DNA of 25,970 nucleotides from an uncultured Candidatus Saccharibacteria bacterium (GCA_927910745.1 CAKMNX010000010.1:1-25970); one strand, 5' to 3'. Counted from the first letter of the stretch, positions 7,737-15,571 are shown. Numbers and translations are program-made. The notes: generated from the sequence alone by a model not told the origin.

Positions 7737-7776
7737 TTAGATAGCTATTAGTAATATGTAACGGATAATAAAAATC

Positions 7777-8407
7777 ATGGATGGATTTATTTTAGTGGCA
7801 ATAAAATTGCTGATTGGCTTTTTTGCCCTGACGATAATAATTAATCTTTCAGGCAAGGGTAATTTGTCGCCATCATCTGCTAGTGATCAGGTGCAGAACT
7901 ATGTGCTGGGTGGCATCATCGGCGGCGTCATTTATAACAGTAGCATTCAGATTTTGGATTACATCGGGATTTTGTGTATATGGTGCGCGCTGGTGCTGAC
8001 ATTGAAATGGATAAAACAGTATAACGTGAGAGCAAAGCAGCTGATAGACGGCAGAGCGTTGATTGTCATTGATAATGGAAAAATCAACATTGAAAATTGC
8101 AAGAAAGTTGGCTTGAGCGCTCATGACGTATCTTTCAAATTGCGCACGCAGAACATCTATTCGACAGAAAAGGTAAAAAAGAGCCGTCGTGGAGCAAAAT
8201 GGTGAATTAATTATCACGCAGGAAGGGGAAGAAAATCCAAAGTTCCCACTCATAACAGACGGACAATTGCAGACTGATATTTTACAGGTAATTGGCAAGG
8301 ACGAAAAATGGCTGCTGAAAGAAATGAAAAAGCAGGGGCTGCAGGCGTATAGCGATGTGTTTTTGGGAGAGTATGTGGACGGGAAGCTGATTCTGACGGC
8401 TTATTAG
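7777..8407 (+). pseudogene. DUF421 (YetF-type) membrane protein, interrupted by a one-base frameshift
   Basis: The first frame (7777-8205) encodes three N-terminal membrane segments (about residues 3-22, 43-63, 65-80) and the DUF421 core LIDGRALIVIDNGKINIENCKK, then runs off into SRRGAKW and a stop. The +1 frame continues the family without loss: AVVEQNGELIITQEG and so on to a stop at 8405-8407. The switch point is a run of six A at 8175-8180; one A fewer restores a 209-residue protein of normal DUF421 length. The family is an integral membrane protein of largely unknown function. The cause may be sequencing error, phase variation at the A-tract, or decay. A GTG at 8189 could start the C-terminal part alone. 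Confidence 0.8.
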
Positions 8408-8452
8408 TGGAATATATGAAGGGGAGTCAGCCTCAACAAGGAAGGAGTAGTT

Positions 8453-8776
8453 ATGCGTAAGATGCGCGTTAAGCGTCCGTACTACGACGCAATCATGTCT
8501 GGCAAGAAGACTCTTGAGGTAAGAGTCGGCTACAGCAGCATCAAGCGCCTGAATAGTGGCGAGCTGTTGCAGCTTGAGACTGGACACACTTCAGGTGTGG
8601 TGCGGATCAAGTCGATTCGCATCTATGACAACTTCGCAGACATGCTGGCCACCGAATCGTGGCAGCAGATCGTGCCGCAGGCAGCGAGCGAGAAGGAGGC
8701 TCTGCACCTCCTTCGCAAGATCTACCCGCCGCACAAGGAGAAGCTCGGTATCTACGTCATCGAGATCGAGAAGTAG
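8453..8776 (+). CDS. ASCH-domain protein
   Basis: 107 residues, a single ASCH (PUA-like beta-barrel) domain: N-terminal MRVKRPYYDAIMSGKKTLEVRVGY, with the conserved K-x-x-E-x-R, and C-terminal IYVIEIEK. Known and predicted members bind RNA or modified nucleosides; some are ribonucleases or amidohydrolases. The gene has a strong Shine-Dalgarno site (GGAAGGAG, 8440-8447). Its codon use differs from that of its neighbours: all 11 Lys are AAG, Glu is almost always GAG, Ile almost always ATC. That suggests recent acquisition from a high-GC organism or selection for high expression. It is a separate unit between the DUF421 gene and the transporter. Confidence 0.85.
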   Translation: MRKMRVKRPYYDAIMSGKKTLEVRVGYSSIKRLNSGELLQLETGHTSGVVRIKSIRIYDNFADMLATESWQQIVPQAASEKEALHLLRKIYPPHKEKLGIYVIEIEK

Positions 8777-8837
8777 ATAGGACAACAGAGAGGGGTGCGC
8801 ATCCCCTAGGTTGGAGAAATCAATCTGAACAAATGCG

Positions 8838-8930
8838 AGTGACTTGGGCTAGTGTCACTGATACCTGATTAAGGTATCGAACAACTAGCCTATTTCCTTG
8901 GAAGTATATTTGATATTTTGAGAAAATAGG
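8838..8930 (+). other. Structured RNA-like segment upstream of the ABC transporter
   Basis: Three stems interlock. AGTGAC (8838-8843) can pair with GTCACT (8854-8859). The loop between them contains GGCTAGT (8847-8853), which can pair with ACTAGCC (8884-8890), making a pseudoknot. Between lies a 7-bp hairpin GATACCT/AGGTATC (8860-8866, 8872-8878). CCTATTT (8889-8895) can also pair with AAATAGG (8924-8930). There is no open frame here. It could be the 3' end of the ASCH transcript, a small RNA or a DNA site. It lies upstream of the predicted transporter promoter, so a riboswitch for that operon is less likely. Confidence 0.4.
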
Positions 8931-8956
8931 AGATTAAATTTAGACAACTCACTCAT

Positions 8957-8988
8957 TTCACACTCCCTTCACACACCCTTGCTACACT
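8957..8988 (+). promoter_or_regulatory. Response-regulator-type direct repeat and promoter of the ABC operon
   Basis: Two copies of TTCACAC at 8957-8963 and 8968-8974 have an 11-bp period (10 of 11 bases identical: TTCACACTCCC, TTCACACACCC). They cover the place where a -35 would be, upstream of a -10 TACACT (8983-8988). OmpR-family regulators bind such phased repeats and activate promoters lacking a good -35. A 19-nt leader with the ribosome site AAAGGAGA (9003-9010) leads to the ATG at 9014. Confidence 0.6.
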
Positions 8989-9013
8989 GACATAGAACCA
9001 AGAAAGGAGATCT

Positions 9014-10396
9014 ATGTCATTTGTGCAACGTGCCTGGCTCTATATCACCAGGAAAAAACTCAAAACGCTGATTTTGTTGGCGATTTTGCTGTGTATGTCG
9101 ACGATTATGCTGAGTGGATTTGCCATCAAGCATTCGACCGACGCGGCGGCACAGTCGCTCGACAAAACGCTCAAGGCCGGCTTCACGCTGGGCAATAATC
9201 CGCGCACCAATCCGGGAACAGCCCGCGGTTCGGGAACGGTGTCGAACAAAGACATCGACGCGGTGAAGAATCTGGAGGGCGTGACGGACTATGTCAAGCG
9301 CCAGAACGCCACGGTTGACTTCATCAATACCAAACTGGTGCCGTTACCAAGCGGTGGCAGCGGCTATGATGCCGAGAAAGACAAGCAGTTTGGCAACGCC
9401 GCCACTATCATCGGCGTCAATACATCTGAGCTTGAAACCAAGTTCCGGGCTGGTGCGCTAAAGCTCATCGCTGGCCGGCACATCACTAAGAACGATTCAC
9501 ACACAATTTTGGTGCACGAAGATTTCGCCAAGGCCAACAACCTGAAGCTTGGCAGTAAAATTAAGTTAAAGGCCAATCAATACGATACCGACAACGAACA
9601 TCCATCCAAGGATGAGGTTGAGGTAGAAATCGTCGGTATATTTAGCGGCACAAACCCAAAGCAGGCGACGTATCAGGTGGAGCTGTTCGAGAATGTGTTC
9701 TTGACTGACCTTGCGACGACCCGCCAGTTGAATGCGTATACAGCGCAAAATGAGATTTACCAGGACGCTACGTTCTTCACCAAAGGCACTAAACAACTGG
9801 ACGAGGTGATGGCGCGGGCAAATAAATTGCCGGTCAATTGGCAAAAGTATCAATTGAATAAGAATAGTCAGGAGTTGGCCGGCGTGACTGGTGCAGTGAA
9901 CGGTGTGTACGGCCTGATCGACGGTATGTTGTGGGCGACGGCGCTGGTCAGTGTCGCGGTGATCGGCATGGTGCTGTACTTGTGGATGAACGAGCGTAAG
10001 CGCGAGGCGGGCGTACTCTTGGCAATGGGCGTGCCGCAGTCAAAGATTGTGCTGCAATATATCGCTGAGCTGGTGATGATCGCAGTGCTGAGCTTCGGTG
10101 CGTCATACTTTACCGCCGGGCTGATTGCTCAACAAATGGGCGATCACGTGGTATCGCAGGCGGCGCAGAATGCCACACGTCAAGCTGGCAGTTCCCTCAA
10201 CGGTGCGTCGCTCGGTGCTGATGCTGACTCGGTGACGTCATCACGCACACTGGACAAGGTGACAGTTGGCGTACAACCGACGGATCTGCTGGCGGTGTGG
10301 GGCGCTGGGCTGGCGGTGATTATCATCGCGGTACTCCTGGCCTCTCGACCGATTACCCAGTCAACGCCAAAAGAATTACTAACCGAAGTGGACTAG
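9014..10396 (+). CDS. FtsX/MacB-type ABC transporter permease, first subunit
   Basis: 460 residues. The N-terminal RAWLYITRKKLKTLI precedes TM1 (about 17-37). A large extracytoplasmic MacB_PCD-like domain runs to about 295, followed by three membrane segments (about 303-325, 347-370, 428-447). The motif MNERKREAGVLLAMGVPQSKIVLQY after TM2 is the coupling region of FtsX-superfamily permeases. These transporters are mechanotransmitters or export peptides and lipids; the substrate cannot be told. It is the first gene of a three-gene operon with a strong ribosome site, downstream of a probable response-regulator box. Its layout (permease, permease, ATPase) is close to Vex-type systems. Confidence 0.9.
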   Translation: MSFVQRAWLYITRKKLKTLILLAILLCMSTIMLSGFAIKHSTDAAAQSLDKTLKAGFTLGNNPRTNPGTARGSGTVSNKDIDAVKNLEGVTDYVKRQNATVDFINTKLVPLPSGGSGYDAEKDKQFGNAATIIGVNTSELETKFRAGALKLIAGRHITKNDSHTILVHEDFAKANNLKLGSKIKLKANQYDTDNEHPSKDEVEVEIVGIFSGTNPKQATYQVELFENVFLTDLATTRQLNAYTAQNEIYQDATFFTKGTKQLDEVMARANKLPVNWQKYQLNKNSQELAGVTGAVNGVYGLIDGMLWATALVSVAVIGMVLYLWMNERKREAGVLLAMGVPQSKIVLQYIAELVMIAVLSFGASYFTAGLIAQQMGDHVVSQAAQNATRQAGSSLNGASLGADADSVTSSRTLDKVTVGVQPTDLLAVWGAGLAVIIIAVLLASRPITQSTPKELLTEVD

Positions 10397-10402
10397 AGGC
10401 GA

Positions 10403-11644
10403 ATGATGACAATTATCAAACGAGCCTGGACGGCTGTGACGCGTCGGCGGCGTCGCAGCCTGACCATCGCCCTAATCATGACGCTGATTTTCACGCTGCT
10501 GATCGGCACACTGACGGTGCAGCAAACGATGGCGCAGCTGAAGCAATCGGTCGAGCGGAACATCCGCGCTGGCTTTAGCATCGCTAACAAGCAACCGTCG
10601 GGCGAGGTGCCAATGGAGACGGCACAACAGGTGCAGCGCCTGGATAAGGTCAAAGCGCACAATTTCCAGGCAGAAACTACCGCGGAACTGCCGGGCAAGC
10701 AATTGGTTGACGTAGCGGGTAGCGGCGTGCAGCTGGATACTGGAATTGCTGGCGAAGCAAAAGTGACGGGCGCGACACAGAGCGATCTGCTCGGCGAGTT
10801 CACTAGTAGATTTTACCAACTGGAGCAAGGTAAGCACTTGACCGAGCACGATCAAAATGCAGCCCTGATCCACAAAACGTTTGCCGAGAAAAATAGCATC
10901 AAGCCAGGCGACAAGCTGGACATCACCAAAGACGGCCGGCGGGTGACGGTAACCATTGCTGGTATCTTCAGTGGCAAAGGTGAAAAGCCAGCGGTCTTGC
11001 AGTCCGACATGGCGGAGAATCATCTCATCACCAACTTGGCTGCGGCGCAGCAGCTGACAGGTAGTCAGCAGTTGACGCGGGCGACATATTTCGCCGAAAA
11101 TCCGCACCAGCTGAAGTCGCTAACGGACCGCACCAAAAGCCTACCAAACGTCGATTGGCAGAAACTCAGCCTGACCGACAACGGGGCGGTATTTGCCGGG
11201 GTTCTCCAAAATATCGCTGGCATGCAAAACATGTTGACGATTGCCACCATCGGCGTGGCCGCGGCGGGGCTAGCGGTACTATCACTGGTGCTGGTGTTCT
11301 GGGTGCGCGGCCGCTTGCATGAAATTGGCATCTTGCTGTCCATCGGCACGTCGAAGCGGCAGATTATCGGGCAGTTCTTGGCGGAGCTCGCGATCATTGC
11401 CGCAGTCAGTTCAGTGTTTGCGCTCGGTGTCGGCTCAGTTGCCTCATCGCAAATTTCTACTGCCTTGACGGCACAAACTAGCCACAGCCAGCGTGTCGAA
11501 ACAACCGTGGTGCACGCCGCACTAGTGGCAACCTACCTAGAGGCTTTCGCCTTCGGCTATGTAGTCGTCCTGCTATCATCCATTGCTGCCACCGCGCCAA
11601 TCATGCGCCAATCACCAAAGCAAATTTTAGCAACATTAAGTTAG
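10403..11644 (+). CDS. FtsX/MacB-type ABC transporter permease, second subunit
   Basis: 413 residues, paralogous to the preceding gene: positively charged KRAWTAVTRRRRRS, TM1 (about 17-38), an extracytoplasmic domain to about 270, coupling motif LHEIGILLSIGTSKRQIIGQF and three C-terminal membrane segments. The two permeases probably form a heterodimer on the ATPase encoded next. Two adjacent ATG codons occur at 10403 and 10406; the gene begins 6 nt after the previous stop. The extracytoplasmic domain is shorter than in the first subunit, mainly before the FSGKGEKPAVLQ segment that both share in form (FSGTNPKQATYQ in the first). Confidence 0.9.
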   Translation: MMTIIKRAWTAVTRRRRRSLTIALIMTLIFTLLIGTLTVQQTMAQLKQSVERNIRAGFSIANKQPSGEVPMETAQQVQRLDKVKAHNFQAETTAELPGKQLVDVAGSGVQLDTGIAGEAKVTGATQSDLLGEFTSRFYQLEQGKHLTEHDQNAALIHKTFAEKNSIKPGDKLDITKDGRRVTVTIAGIFSGKGEKPAVLQSDMAENHLITNLAAAQQLTGSQQLTRATYFAENPHQLKSLTDRTKSLPNVDWQKLSLTDNGAVFAGVLQNIAGMQNMLTIATIGVAAAGLAVLSLVLVFWVRGRLHEIGILLSIGTSKRQIIGQFLAELAIIAAVSSVFALGVGSVASSQISTALTAQTSHSQRVETTVVHAALVATYLEAFAFGYVVVLLSSIAATAPIMRQSPKQILATLS

Positions 11645-11651
11645 GAGTAAT

Positions 11652-12317
11652 ATGTCAATACTTACGTTACGCGATATCATTTATTCATACCCAGGCGGCA
11701 CCAGCAATGTGCTGAATGGGATCAATTATCAATTTGAAAAAGGCACGTTCTACGCCATCGTCGGTAGTTCTGGCGCTGGTAAATCGACGCTGCTGGGCTT
11801 ACTAGCCGGGCTAGACACACCGACTAGTGGGCAGATTTTGTTTGATGATGAAGACATCGCCGAGCAGGGCTATTCGCATCATCGCAAGCACAATATCTCG
11901 CTGGTGTTTCAGAATTATAACCTGATTGATTACTTGACGCCGCTAGAAAACTTGAAATTGGTTAATCCTAAAGCTACCAATGAAACACTGCACACTATGG
12001 GTCTAGACGACGATCACATTCACCGCAACGTCATGAAGCTTTCTGGCGGCCAGCAACAGCGTGTGGCGATCGGGCGAGCGCTCGTTTCGCACGCACCGAT
12101 CATCTTGGCAGACGAGCCCACCGGTAACCTGGACGAAACCACTGCCGCTGACATCATCGATATCCTGCGCCAAGCCGCCCACGAAAACGACAAATGCGTC
12201 ATCGTCGTCACCCACAGCAAGCAGCTAGCTAAAGAGGCGGACGTGGTGCTGACACTCAAAAACAAATTACTCCAAAAAAGCAAGGAAGATAAAAAATCAG
12301 CCCGTAAGAAAGCTTAA
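11652..12317 (+). CDS. ABC transporter ATPase, LolD/MacB class
   Basis: 221 residues. Walker A GSSGAGKST (38-46), Q-loop in LVFQNYNLIDYLTPLEN, signature LSGGQQQRVAIGRAL, Walker B IILADEPTGNLD and the switch His in VVTHS. The TGNLDE extension after Walker B is typical of the MacB/LolD/FtsE class that partners FtsX-fold permeases. It has a short lysine-rich tail. It sits 7 nt after the second permease with a GGAG ribosome site. It energises the heterodimeric permease and completes a system likely induced by the two-component pair. Confidence 0.95.
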   Translation: MSILTLRDIIYSYPGGTSNVLNGINYQFEKGTFYAIVGSSGAGKSTLLGLLAGLDTPTSGQILFDDEDIAEQGYSHHRKHNISLVFQNYNLIDYLTPLENLKLVNPKATNETLHTMGLDDDHIHRNVMKLSGGQQQRVAIGRALVSHAPIILADEPTGNLDETTAADIIDILRQAAHENDKCVIVVTHSKQLAKEADVVLTLKNKLLQKSKEDKKSARKKA

Positions 12318-12395
12318 TCGTGATAAGTTCTATGATGTATTGGTTGTAGTATGCTGCATGTTAGCGAAATGGGGCAAGGCCAAAGCATCCTTAGC

Positions 12396-13343
12396 TCACG
12401 ACTGCTTCTTCATATACCTCGCGGTCTCCTCCCAGAGTGGGTTATCCTTGTATGGCACGCCATCGTGCGCCCAGTACCACCAAAAGTACCCGCCAACGTA
12501 GCGTGGGGTATATTGTGGCATGGCATAATAATGCCGAAACAGCTGTAGTTTACGCGCCATCGGGGCATGCTCGCTGGGTGTGCCGCACTCGCCAATGCCA
12601 AGCTTGGCCTGCGGGAAGAGGGCTTCAAGCTCAGTAAAGACCTGCCGCCAGTTGGGCTGGTAGCCATCGTTGTCATCGTCGTAGTAGCTGACGAGGACAT
12701 AATCGACGCCCTGCCTCAGATCATCAGGTAGGTATGTTTGTAGCCACTCTTTCATACTTAGCGTACTCCCGTTTGACGGGAAGTAGTAGGGAACAAGCGC
12801 CGCCGCGGCATGCTTATTCTTAATGTATCGGTAGGCACTGGCCACCTTCGCGGCAGTAAGGTGCGGGTCTTCTTGGATCCACTCTTGGCCATTCATTTCA
12901 TTGCCAACCTCCCAGATCGCTACATAGTGAGATAAATACTGGTAAGACTCAGCAAAGCGCTGCTGGTAGCGCTCAGTGCTGTAGCTGTGTATATCAGAAG
13001 AATCAACGGGCTGGGCCATGATATCGGCCACGCGATGAATCGCCTTGAATAGCCCTCTGTAACTCTGCGGTGATCTATCCTTAGACATAACGATCCGCAC
13101 TGTTGGCCGAGCAGGCAAGCGCTGAATGGCCTCTATGATATCAGCAAGCTTTCTCGCACCCTCCCAGCTGTCGTCGATCGTCAGGCCATAGAGCATACGC
13201 GACGGAGAGGCGTGCTGAGGATGTGGATGATCTGTGCCGCTCTGTGGGCTGGAGCTTGGTGCTGGCGCGAGAGTGCGCAGCAGCGCGTACATCAACAAAC
13301 AGAGCAATACAGCAAGACCGGCAATATGAACATACTTCGGCAT
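12396..13343 (-). CDS. Exported glycoside-hydrolase-like protein (TIM-barrel, clan A type)
   Basis: 315 residues. A signal anchor (about residues 7-24) and a Pro/Ser/His-rich linker (28-48) precede a catalytic-type domain. WEVGNEMNG (145-152) offers an acid/base Glu149 and LGIGECGTPSE (248-258) a nucleophile Glu252 after strands of the expected spacing. SYYDDDNDGYQPNW and GGYFWWYW are also typical of clan A glycosidase barrels. I cannot assign a GH family. It would act outside the cell, perhaps on host or biofilm polysaccharide (inference). It stands alone with its own promoter and an AAGGAT ribosome site. Confidence 0.75.
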   Translation of the reverse strand: MPKYVHIAGLAVLLCLLMYALLRTLAPAPSSSPQSGTDHPHPQHASPSRMLYGLTIDDSWEGARKLADIIEAIQRLPARPTVRIVMSKDRSPQSYRGLFKAIHRVADIMAQPVDSSDIHSYSTERYQQRFAESYQYLSHYVAIWEVGNEMNGQEWIQEDPHLTAAKVASAYRYIKNKHAAAALVPYYFPSNGSTLSMKEWLQTYLPDDLRQGVDYVLVSYYDDDNDGYQPNWRQVFTELEALFPQAKLGIGECGTPSEHAPMARKLQLFRHYYAMPQYTPRYVGGYFWWYWAHDGVPYKDNPLWEETARYMKKQS

Positions 13344-13364
13344 ATGGTGAAATCCTTATAGGCT

Positions 13365-13392
13365 AGTATACCAAGACGTAGTTTTATAGCAA
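13365..13392 (-). promoter_or_regulatory. Promoter of the glycosidase-like gene
   Basis: On the minus strand TTGCTA (13392-13387), a 16-bp spacer and TATACT (13370-13365). The ATG follows 21 nt later. A near-perfect palindrome lies immediately upstream of the -35. Confidence 0.5.
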
Positions 13393-13396
13393 AAGC

Positions 13397-13420
13397 AGGG
13401 TGAATTGCGCAATCCACCCT
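13397..13420. repeat. 24-bp near-perfect palindrome
   Basis: AGGGTG (13397-13402) and CACCCT (13415-13420) flank the palindromic core ATTGCGCAAT; only one base pair of the whole 24 bp does not match. It lies 4 bp upstream of the -35 box of the glycosidase-like gene and has no T-run worth calling a terminator on the plus strand. An operator is the simplest reading. On the minus strand a weak TTTT follows, so a terminator is not excluded. Confidence 0.5.
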
Positions 13421-13583
13421 ATTGCTCGTGTGTTCCTCTGGTGTGGTGGCTATTCCTTGTTTTATATCTGTATAATAAAATAAATATAAGTCAATAAAAA
13501 GAATGCAGAGTGTCTTGTGGGTGGTAACGCTCGATCATAATATACACAGAGGTAGTACAAGATAAGAACGCATTATCATAATT

Positions 13584-13612
13584 ATGTCATAGTGGTAATA
13601 AAGTGGTATAAT
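13584..13612 (+). promoter_or_regulatory. Leaderless promoter of the methyltransferase-Lnt fusion gene
   Basis: ATGTCA (13584-13589), a 17-bp spacer and TATAAT (13607-13612); the ATG follows 7 nt later at 13620. A direct repeat AGTGGTA at 13591 and 13602 (11-bp period) overlaps the spacer and the -10. Confidence 0.6.
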
Positions 13613-13619
13613 CATACGC

Positions 13620-15401
13620 ATGAAAAAGAATCGTATATATAACCATATTCCTGATTTTTGCCTCTTTGGCTTTGGTTTTATTGCCTTTGCGGTGGCATGG
13701 GCGTGGCCAGGGACAGTAGTGATTGCCAGCGAGTGGTGGTTGGTAGGTATTGCCTGTATTGTTGTGGCCGTGCTGACAATATATGCAACAATGCGTGCGC
13801 TGCGCCGAGCTGCAACCTCAACCAACCCGCTTGATGAGCCAAGCGAGCTGCTCACCACAGGGCCGTTTAATTTCTCGCGCAATCCACTTTATTTTGCATA
13901 TATCTTGGCGGTGCTTGGCTGCGCTTTGGCGAGTGGCTCATGGCTGGCGCTGCTGTGCCCAGTGGTGTGCTTCGCGGTGCTAAACTGGCTGATTATTCCG
14001 ATCGAAGAGCACGCCCTCCATCACGTCTTTGACGAGCGTTACGAGTGGTACTGCCGACGGGTGCGGCGCTGGCTTGTAGTGCCTATGGTGTGCGAGCACA
14101 TGAAACCTATGCGCTTTATGACAATACGGCGAGCGGCTCGGCCATATATTTTTGCGGCGATATCTGGCATTGTTGTGGCAGGAACGGCCTTTGCCCCACA
14201 TTGGCTTCTGCAGCTACCAGTATTTTTTGCATTGGCATTGCTATTTATAGCAGTGCGACGACTGTCGGGCATCCATCTTTATGGCGTTGGTGCTTGTTTC
14301 ATGCTGGCATGGCTCTTACCAACGACCTATTGGTATTACTACTTTATGTCGCCCGGCGTGGCATTTGGTGCAAGTGTTGGATGGGCGCTTTTGCAGGCCA
14401 ACCTGTTTTGGATTATAGCTCTGCGTCGGTATATTCGGACATACGGTGCTGTAGTGCTCTTTGTTATTGCATGGTGCACATTGACGTATATACGAACTCA
14501 TGCACCAGTGGTAGAGGATTGGTGGATTCCTCATCTTGGCTATAGCGTGTGGCGTAATGACGGTATCACTATGTGGAGTGCCTATGGCGGCGAAGCAGTG
14601 CTCGAAGCGATTGTATTACTTTGCGGTGTGAGTATAGCGTGGCTAATAGTGCATGCTCGTATGAGCGTATGGATACGTATGAGCTGCGGGCTTGTTGTAC
14701 TCGTGGCGATAGCAAATAGTATTGTTGTGCATATGCCAGCCAAGCCACTCCCTCCAGTGATTGCACTCCAAAAGATGACACGTGGCGGCGTTGATATACC
14801 CGCTACTAAGGCTGATGTGGATGACCTCATACATCTGACAAAGCGCGCAATTGCACAGTACCAATATCCTCATGCGACAATCGTCTGGCCAGAAAATTCT
14901 ATCCCACCTGCGCTGCACGCAACAATTGCAGCCTTTGCACAAAAAGAATCGATCAACATCGTCTACCACACAACAGAGAAAGACGATACAAGAATATACA
15001 AGAAAGTCGTACTGGTAGATCAGTCTGGTCGCAGTATACTAACAAATTACAAAGCGCATCTTGCGCCAGATGAATCAATTGGCACAGCGCGTTATTCACG
15101 CGTAATTGCTACGCATAATGCTACGAAAGTTACGGCATATGTTTGCTATGACATACACTACCCAGATATTGTTGAGCGGCTCAAGGGGAGTGACGTTGCC
15201 TATATTCCACTGAGTGATCCTGAGTATGGCTATCTGCAAAAGCAATTTCACGCAGCAGATAGTGTTATTCATGCTAGGCAGGCACAAACAGCCGTTGTTT
15301 TGGCGGGTACAGATGGGCCAACCATGATTATTAATAGCAACGGTATCATCGTTGATCGCCTGACGGGGAATGCTGCTGGATTCGTTGGATATAGCAAATA
15401 A
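13620..15401 (+). CDS. Fusion: isoprenylcysteine-methyltransferase-like domain plus Lnt-like nitrilase domain
   Basis: 593 residues. Residues 1-152 contain membrane segments and the ICMT/PEMT-type SAM-dependent signature GPFNFSRNPLYFA (81-93) with the Glu pair at 129-130 and DERYEWYCRRVRRWL. Residues 170-370 hold about six further membrane helices. Residues 380-590 are a nitrilase-superfamily domain as in apolipoprotein N-acyltransferase, with the triad Glu425 (WPENS), Lys478 (NYKAHLAP) and Cys509 (VCYDIHYPD). Both parts thus keep their key residues. Lnt proteins N-acylate lipoproteins on the outer face of the membrane; the role of the attached methyltransferase is unknown. No frame break is seen, so the fusion is genuine in this sequence. 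The start is fixed by a leaderless promoter. Confidence 0.8.
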   Translation: MKKNRIYNHIPDFCLFGFGFIAFAVAWAWPGTVVIASEWWLVGIACIVVAVLTIYATMRALRRAATSTNPLDEPSELLTTGPFNFSRNPLYFAYILAVLGCALASGSWLALLCPVVCFAVLNWLIIPIEEHALHHVFDERYEWYCRRVRRWLVVPMVCEHMKPMRFMTIRRAARPYIFAAISGIVVAGTAFAPHWLLQLPVFFALALLFIAVRRLSGIHLYGVGACFMLAWLLPTTYWYYYFMSPGVAFGASVGWALLQANLFWIIALRRYIRTYGAVVLFVIAWCTLTYIRTHAPVVEDWWIPHLGYSVWRNDGITMWSAYGGEAVLEAIVLLCGVSIAWLIVHARMSVWIRMSCGLVVLVAIANSIVVHMPAKPLPPVIALQKMTRGGVDIPATKADVDDLIHLTKRAIAQYQYPHATIVWPENSIPPALHATIAAFAQKESINIVYHTTEKDDTRIYKKVVLVDQSGRSILTNYKAHLAPDESIGTARYSRVIATHNATKVTAYVCYDIHYPDIVERLKGSDVAYIPLSDPEYGYLQKQFHAADSVIHARQAQTAVVLAGTDGPTMIINSNGIIVDRLTGNAAGFVGYSK

Positions 15402-15534
15402 GAGCAGGTGCTTTGCGCGGCGTACAATAGCTTGAAGTGAGCCGCGTATCTTTCTTACTGGGTAAACAGGGATAAGGCGTGTAGTGTTGGTGGTAAGGTG
15501 CTCATAATAATCTACAGTGTAATGAGAGATACGT

Positions 15535-15564
15535 ATGCCATCTTCAAGAATCTACTGCTATACT
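15535..15564 (+). promoter_or_regulatory. Leaderless promoter of the polytopic membrane protein gene
   Basis: ATGCCA (15535-15540), an 18-bp spacer and TATACT (15559-15564); the ATG is 7 nt downstream at 15572. Confidence 0.5.
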
Positions 15565-15571
15565 AGACACT

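Noticed and set aside
8174..8181. Programmed -1 frameshifting at A-AAA-AAG in the DUF421 gene
   Set aside because: A -1 shift leads quickly to a stop; the family sequence resumes in the +1 frame.
8791..8807. Hairpin AGGGG/CCCCT after the ASCH gene as an intrinsic terminator
   Set aside because: The stem is short and there is no T-run after it.
15418..15448. CGCGGC/GCCGCG inverted repeat after the Lnt fusion gene as a terminator
   Set aside because: Only 6 bp with a 19-nt loop and a broken T-tract; too weak to call.
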